From Micromonospora sp. R77 (GTDB lineage Bacteria; Actinomycetota; Actinomycetes; Mycobacteriales; Micromonosporaceae), in NCBI RefSeq assembly GCF_022747945.1, contig NZ_JALDST010000001.1:5022001-5086000 (forward strand): 64,000 bases of DNA. Reading direction: 5' to 3'. Below are positions 57,193-64,000 of the stretch, in pieces; the first letter of the stretch is position 1, and every line of letters begins with the position of its first letter. Both the position numbers and the translations under genes were made by a program. The notes beneath the pieces are model-generated. The model did no database searches, was not told the origin of the DNA, and saw only the letters and a program-made list of their open reading frames with translations.

Positions 57193-57786
57193 GTGGCCTA
57201 CCCACCGGCTGCCCGGACGACGCCGCCACCGCAACCCTCGGTAAAGGTGATCCTCGCCGCCGCCGACGTGTCGCGGGTGGTCGACCGCATCGCCCACCAG
57301 ATCCTGGAGAAGACCCAGGGTGCCGCCGACACCGTGCTGCTCGGCATCCCCACCCGAGGCGCCCCGCTCGCGAACCGCCTCGCCGCCCGGATCGGCACCT
57401 TCGAGGACGTGACCGTCCCGGTCGGCGTGCTCGACATCACGCTCTACCGCGACGACCTGCGCCGGCACGCCACCCGCGCGGTCGGACCGACCCAGCTCCC
57501 GGTCGGCGGGATCGACGGCAAGCGGGTCATCCTCGTCGACGACGTGCTCTTCTCCGGCCGTACGGTCCGCGCCGCGCTCGACGCGCTCAACGACGTCGGC
57601 CGCCCCGCGTCGGTGCAGCTCGCGGTCCTGGTCGACCGGGGACACCGGCAGCTGCCCATCCGCGCCGACTACGTGGGCAAGAACATCCCCACCGCGCTCG
57701 CCGAGAACGTCAGGGTCACCCTCGCCGAGGTCGACGGCGCCGACGAGGTCCGGCTCTTCGGCGCGCAGGAGAGGCCGGTCCAGTGA
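57193..57786 (+). CDS. pyrR: Bifunctional pyr operon regulator / uracil phosphoribosyltransferase PyrR
   Basis: 197 residues. PRPP motif [35 protein letters not shown] and DITLYRDDL complete the type I fold. It binds pyr mRNA when UMP is abundant and has weak uracil phosphoribosyltransferase activity. GTG 57193 follows GGGGAAGGAGG, and upstream is a consensus PyrR loop. First gene of pyrR-B-C-carA-carB; its stop overlaps the pyrB GTG. Confidence 0.94.
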   Translation: MAYPPAARTTPPPQPSVKVILAAADVSRVVDRIAHQILEKTQGAADTVLLGIPTRGAPLANRLAARIGTFEDVTVPVGVLDITLYRDDLRRHATRAVGPTQLPVGGIDGKRVILVDDVLFSGRTVRAALDALNDVGRPASVQLAVLVDRGHRQLPIRADYVGKNIPTALAENVRVTLAEVDGADEVRLFGAQERPVQ

Positions 57787-58709
57787 TCAGACACCTGCTC
57801 TCCGGCGGCGACCTGGACGCCGACGACGCCACGCTGATCCTCGACACCGCCGCCGAGATGGCCACGGTCGCCGGCCGGGAGGTCAAGAAACTGCCCGCGC
57901 TGCGCGGGCGGACCGTGGTCAACCTCTTCTACGAGGACTCCACCCGGACCCGGATCTCCTTCGAGGCGGCCGCCAAGCGGCTCAGCGCCGACGTGATCAA
58001 CTTTTCCGCCAAGGGCTCCAGCGTCACCAAGGGGGAGAGCCTCAAGGACACCGCGCTCACCCTCCAGGCGATGGGCGCCGACGCGGTGGTCGTCCGGCAC
58101 CCGGCCTCCGGGGCCCCGCACCGGCTGGCGAACTGGGTGGACGGCTCGGTGGTCAACGCCGGCGACGGCACCCACGAGCACCCGACGCAGGCGCTGCTCG
58201 ACGCGTACACCATGCGCTCCCGGCTGGGTCGGCTCGCCGGCCTGCACGTCGCGATCGTCGGGGACGTGCTGCACTCCCGGGTGGCCCGCTCCAACGTGCT
58301 GCTGCTGTCCACCCTCGGCGCCAAGGTCACCCTGGTCGGCCCGCCCACCCTCATCCCGGTCGACATCTCGCCCGCCCTCGCGCCCGGCACCGACGTCTCC
58401 TACGACCTCGACAGCGTGCTGGGAGGCGTCGACGTGGTGATGATGCTGCGGGTGCAGCGGGAGCGGATGAACGACTCCTACTTCCCCTCCGCCCGCGAGT
58501 ACACCCGCCGGTACGGCCTCGACGGCGCACGGATGCGCCGGCTCCCCGAGCACGGGATCGTCATGCACCCCGGTCCGATGAACCGGGGCATGGAGATCAC
58601 GCCCGAGGTCGCCGACTCACCCCGCTCCACCATCGTCGAACAGGTCGCCAACGGGGTCTCCGTGCGGATGGCCGTCCTCTACCTGCTGCTCGGAGGGAAC
58701 AACCGGTGA
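57783..58709 (+). CDS. pyrB: Aspartate carbamoyltransferase catalytic subunit
   Basis: 308 residues; joins carbamoyl phosphate and aspartate, the committed step. [12 protein letters not shown] is the phosphate-binding motif, and [14 protein letters not shown] and MLRVQRERM follow. There is no pyrI regulatory subunit, as usual in actinomycetes. GTG overlaps pyrR, and its stop overlaps pyrC. Together with the tight spacing this gives coupled expression of the operon. Confidence 0.95.
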   Translation: MIRHLLSGGDLDADDATLILDTAAEMATVAGREVKKLPALRGRTVVNLFYEDSTRTRISFEAAAKRLSADVINFSAKGSSVTKGESLKDTALTLQAMGADAVVVRHPASGAPHRLANWVDGSVVNAGDGTHEHPTQALLDAYTMRSRLGRLAGLHVAIVGDVLHSRVARSNVLLLSTLGAKVTLVGPPTLIPVDISPALAPGTDVSYDLDSVLGGVDVVMMLRVQRERMNDSYFPSAREYTRRYGLDGARMRRLPEHGIVMHPGPMNRGMEITPEVADSPRSTIVEQVANGVSVRMAVLYLLLGGNNR

Positions 58710-59983
58710 CCTCGTACCTCATCACAGGAGTGAGCGTCGTCGGCGCCGCGCCGACCGACCTGCTGATCCGCGACGGCGTCGTCGCGGAGACCGGCACCGG
58801 GCTCGCCGCGCCGGACGCCACCGTGCTCGACGGCACCGGGCTGGTCGCCCTGCCCGGGCTCGTCGACCTGCACACCCACCTGCGCGAACCCGGCCGCGAG
58901 GACGCCGAGACGGTGGAGACCGGCTCCCGGGCGGCGGCACTCGGCGGCTACACCGCGGTCTGCGCGATGGCCAACACCTCCCCGGTCGCCGACACCGCCG
59001 GCGTGGTCGAGCAGGTGTGGCGGCTCGGCCGGGAGGCCGGGCTGGTCGACGTGCAGCCGATCGGCGCGGTCACCGTGGGCCTGGCCGGCGAGCGGCTCGC
59101 CGAACTGGGCGCGATGGCCGACTCCGCGGCCCGGGTGCGGATCTTCTCCGACGACGGGTACTGCGTCGCCGACCCGAAGCTGATGCGCCGGGCCCTGGAA
59201 TACGTCAAGGCGTTCGACGGGATCATCGCCCAGCACGCCGAGGAGCCCCGGCTCACCGAGGGCGCGCAGATGCACGAGGGCGAGGTCTCCACCCGACTCG
59301 GGCTGACCGGCTGGCCGGCGGTCGCCGAGGAGGCGATCATCGCCCGGGACGTGCTGCTCACCGAGCACGTCGGCGGCCGGCTGCACGTCTGCCACGTCTC
59401 CACCGCCGGCAGCGTCGAGGTGCTGCGCCAGGCCAAGGCGCGCGGGGTGAAGGTCACCGCCGAGGTCACCCCGCACCACCTGCTGCTCACCGACACCAAG
59501 GCCGAGACGTACGACCCGGTCTACAAGGTCAACCCGCCGCTGCGCACCACCACCGACATCGCCGCGCTGCGGGCCGCCCTCGCCGAGGGTGTGATCGACG
59601 TCATCGCCACCGACCACGCCCCGCACGCCGTGGAGGACAAGGAGTGCGAGTGGGCGTACGCCCGGCCGGGCATGCTCGGCCTGGAGACGGCGCTCTCCAT
59701 CGCGCTCGACGTGCTCGGCCCGCAGTGGGACCTGATCGCCGAGCGGATGTCCCGGGCCCCGGCCCGGATCGCCGGCCTGACCGGGCACGGCCTCGACCCC
59801 GCCCCCGGGGTGCCGGCCAACCTGACCCTGGTCGACCCGGCCGCCCGGCGCGTCATCGAACCGGCCGAGCTGGCCAGCCGCAGTCGCAACACCCCGTACG
59901 CCCGCATGACGCTGCCGGGTCGCATCGTGGCGACCTTCCTGCGCGGCGAGCCGACGGTCCTGGACGGAAAGGCAGTTCGATGA
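58706..59983 (+). CDS. pyrC: Dihydroorotase
   Basis: 425 residues, class I amidohydrolase, closes carbamoyl aspartate to dihydroorotate. [22 protein letters not shown] has the Zn-binding HxH, and [13 protein letters not shown] is the second signature with the catalytic Asp. GTG start in the pyrB stop; ATGA with carA. The length fits the type found with pyrB in gram-positives. Confidence 0.95.
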   Translation: MTSYLITGVSVVGAAPTDLLIRDGVVAETGTGLAAPDATVLDGTGLVALPGLVDLHTHLREPGREDAETVETGSRAAALGGYTAVCAMANTSPVADTAGVVEQVWRLGREAGLVDVQPIGAVTVGLAGERLAELGAMADSAARVRIFSDDGYCVADPKLMRRALEYVKAFDGIIAQHAEEPRLTEGAQMHEGEVSTRLGLTGWPAVAEEAIIARDVLLTEHVGGRLHVCHVSTAGSVEVLRQAKARGVKVTAEVTPHHLLLTDTKAETYDPVYKVNPPLRTTTDIAALRAALAEGVIDVIATDHAPHAVEDKECEWAYARPGMLGLETALSIALDVLGPQWDLIAERMSRAPARIAGLTGHGLDPAPGVPANLTLVDPAARRVIEPAELASRSRNTPYARMTLPGRIVATFLRGEPTVLDGKAVR

Positions 59984-61153
59984 CCAAGAGAAGGCCCGCG
60001 ATCCTCGTACTCGAGGACGGGCGCACGTTCCACGGCGAGGCGTACGGCAGTGTCGGGGAGACCTTCGGCGAGGCGGTCTTCAACACCGGCATGACCGGCT
60101 ACCAGGAGACCCTCACCGACCCGTCCTACCACCGCCAGGTGGTGGTGCAGACCGCCCCGCACATCGGCAACACCGGCGTCAACGGCGAGGACGACGAGTC
60201 CACCCGGATCTGGGTCGCCGGGTACGTGGTCCGCGACCCCGCCCGGATCGGCTCGAACTGGCGGGCCACCGGTGGGCTGGAGGACCGGCTCGCCGCCGAG
60301 GGTGTGGTCGGCATCAGCGGCGTCGACACCCGCGCGCTCACCCGGCACCTGCGCGAACGCGGTGCGATGCGGGTCGGCATCTCCAGCGTCGACGACGATC
60401 CGCGCGCCCTGCTGGAGCGGGTCCGCCGGTCGCCGCAGATGGTCGGCGCGGACCTCTCCGCCGAGGTGACCACCGAGCAGCCGTACGTGGTGGCGGCCGA
60501 GGGGGAGCACCGGTTCACCGTCGCCGCCCTGGACCTGGGCATCAAGCGGAACGTGCCGCGCCGGCTCGCCGCCCGCGGGGTGACCACCCACGTGCTGCCC
60601 GCCGGGTCGAGCATCGACGACCTGGTCGCCACCGGCGCCGACGCGGTCTTCTTCTCACCCGGCCCGGGCGACCCGGCCACCGCCGACGGCCCGGTCTCGC
60701 TGGCCCGGGAGGTGCTGACCCGGCGGATCCCGCTCTTCGGCATCTGCTTCGGCAGCCAGATCCTCGGCCGGGCGCTCGGCTTCGGCACCTACAAGCTGGG
60801 CTACGGTCACCGCGGCATCAACCAGCCGGTGCTCGACCGGGTCACCGGCAAGGTCGAGGTGACCAGCCACAACCACGGCTTCGCGGTCGACGTGTCGGGC
60901 CGCGAACCGGAGCTCAGCGCCGTGCAGGTGCCAGGCCGTAGGCCTGGCGCGGTGGTCCCCGACCAGGTGATCGACACCGGGTTCGGTGGCGTCCAGGTGT
61001 CACACGTCTGCCTCAATGACAACGTGGTCGAGGGGCTGCGGGCGCTGGACGTGCCCGCCTTCACCGTCCAGTACCACCCGGAGGCGGCGGCCGGCCCGCA
61101 CGACGCGGACTACCTCTTCGACCGCTTCGCCGAGCTCATCGAAGGCGGTAAGA

Positions 61154-61161
<8 letters not shown>
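59980..61161 (+). CDS. carA: Carbamoyl phosphate synthase small (glutaminase) subunit
   Basis: 393 residues. The N-terminal CPSase domain begins [15 protein letters not shown]; the glutaminase has the nucleophile Cys in [13 protein letters not shown], with His and Glu in [10 protein letters not shown]. It feeds ammonia to CarB. Between GRE and VSHVCLND there are about 15 extra residues ([16 protein letters not shown]), an insertion compared with enteric CarA. ATG overlaps the pyrC stop; carB begins 8 bp before its stop. Confidence 0.95.

Positions 61162-64000
<2,839 letters not shown>

Noticed and set aside
60927..60950. Frame error in carA around the extra residues GRRPG
   Set aside because: The frame is open, hydrophobicity and flanking motifs are normal, and no other frame gives a better match; kept as an insertion.

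Overview
The window is chromosomal DNA of a high-GC actinomycete, most likely a Micromonospora or close relative in the Micromonosporaceae. The evidence is the extreme GC content with GC-rich third codon positions, many GTG/TTG starts and 4-bp start/stop overlaps, a BldD developmental regulator beside the pyr operon, the order ruvCAB-yajC-secD-secF-apt-relA-cyclophilins-hisS ... rarA ... alaS-ruvX-mltG-aro-efp-nusB-bldD-pyr-car typical of filamentous actinomycetes, and dispersed hairpin-type repeats of a kind I associate with Micromonospora. It is mostly housekeeping backbone with short accessory insertions. I saw no rRNA, tRNA, CRISPR, prophage or transposase.

Layout. 1-3313: end of a branched-chain amino-acid-type ABC operon (ATPase end, lipoprotein binding protein, two permeases). 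3355-9574: accessory genes: a stand-alone cobalamin-binding protein behind a hairpin, a drug exporter with its TetR regulator and operator, a GT87 glycosyltransferase, an acyltransferase, a small secreted protein. 9837-12552 (minus): a GAF-PucR regulator with a broken frame and a 3-hydroxybutyrate dehydrogenase-like SDR. 12735-22159: ruvCAB, yajC-secD-secF, apt, relA. 22222-26323: two membrane cyclophilins, an MBL hydrolase, hisS. 26352-33254: acyl-ACP desaturase, thioesterase/HxlR divergent pair, secreted SGNH hydrolase and S1 protease, MFS exporter, a DUF998-like gene between two 49-bp inverted repeats. 33337-38746: aspS, RmlD-like reductase, ArsR-MFS pair, GNAT. 38882-49396: small membrane protein, rarA, a very proline-rich membrane protein with a scrambled frame, two small membrane proteins, alaS, ruvX, mltG. 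49393-54954: aroE, aroC, aroK, (minus-strand CtaG and DUF2243), aroB, aroQ, a near-complete shikimate pathway. 55360-64000: efp, nusB, bldD (minus), then pyrR-pyrB-pyrC-carA-carB for de novo pyrimidine synthesis, with carB running off the end.

Functional logic. Each local regulator has a visible operator: TetR/MFS at 4066-4107, HxlR/thioesterase at 28092-28133, ArsR/MFS at 36105-36132. The pyr operon leader carries a good match to a PyrR RNA-binding loop just ahead of the pyrR ribosome binding site. Most convergent or operon-end junctions carry long near-perfect hairpins.

Caution. At least five genes (PucR regulator, secD, the S1 protease signal peptide, the DUF998-like gene, the proline-rich protein) contain reading-frame jumps in very GC-rich stretches. 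Because secD is normally essential and two of the other cases are compensated within 35-70 bp, base-calling indels are the simplest explanation, and protein calls in those places should be read with that in mind. I found no convincing wholly new multi-gene system. The best leads are the orphan B12-binding protein under a hairpin that contains its SD, the inverted-repeat-flanked DUF998 gene, the PyrR leader, and the nine-unit repeat in the proline-rich protein.
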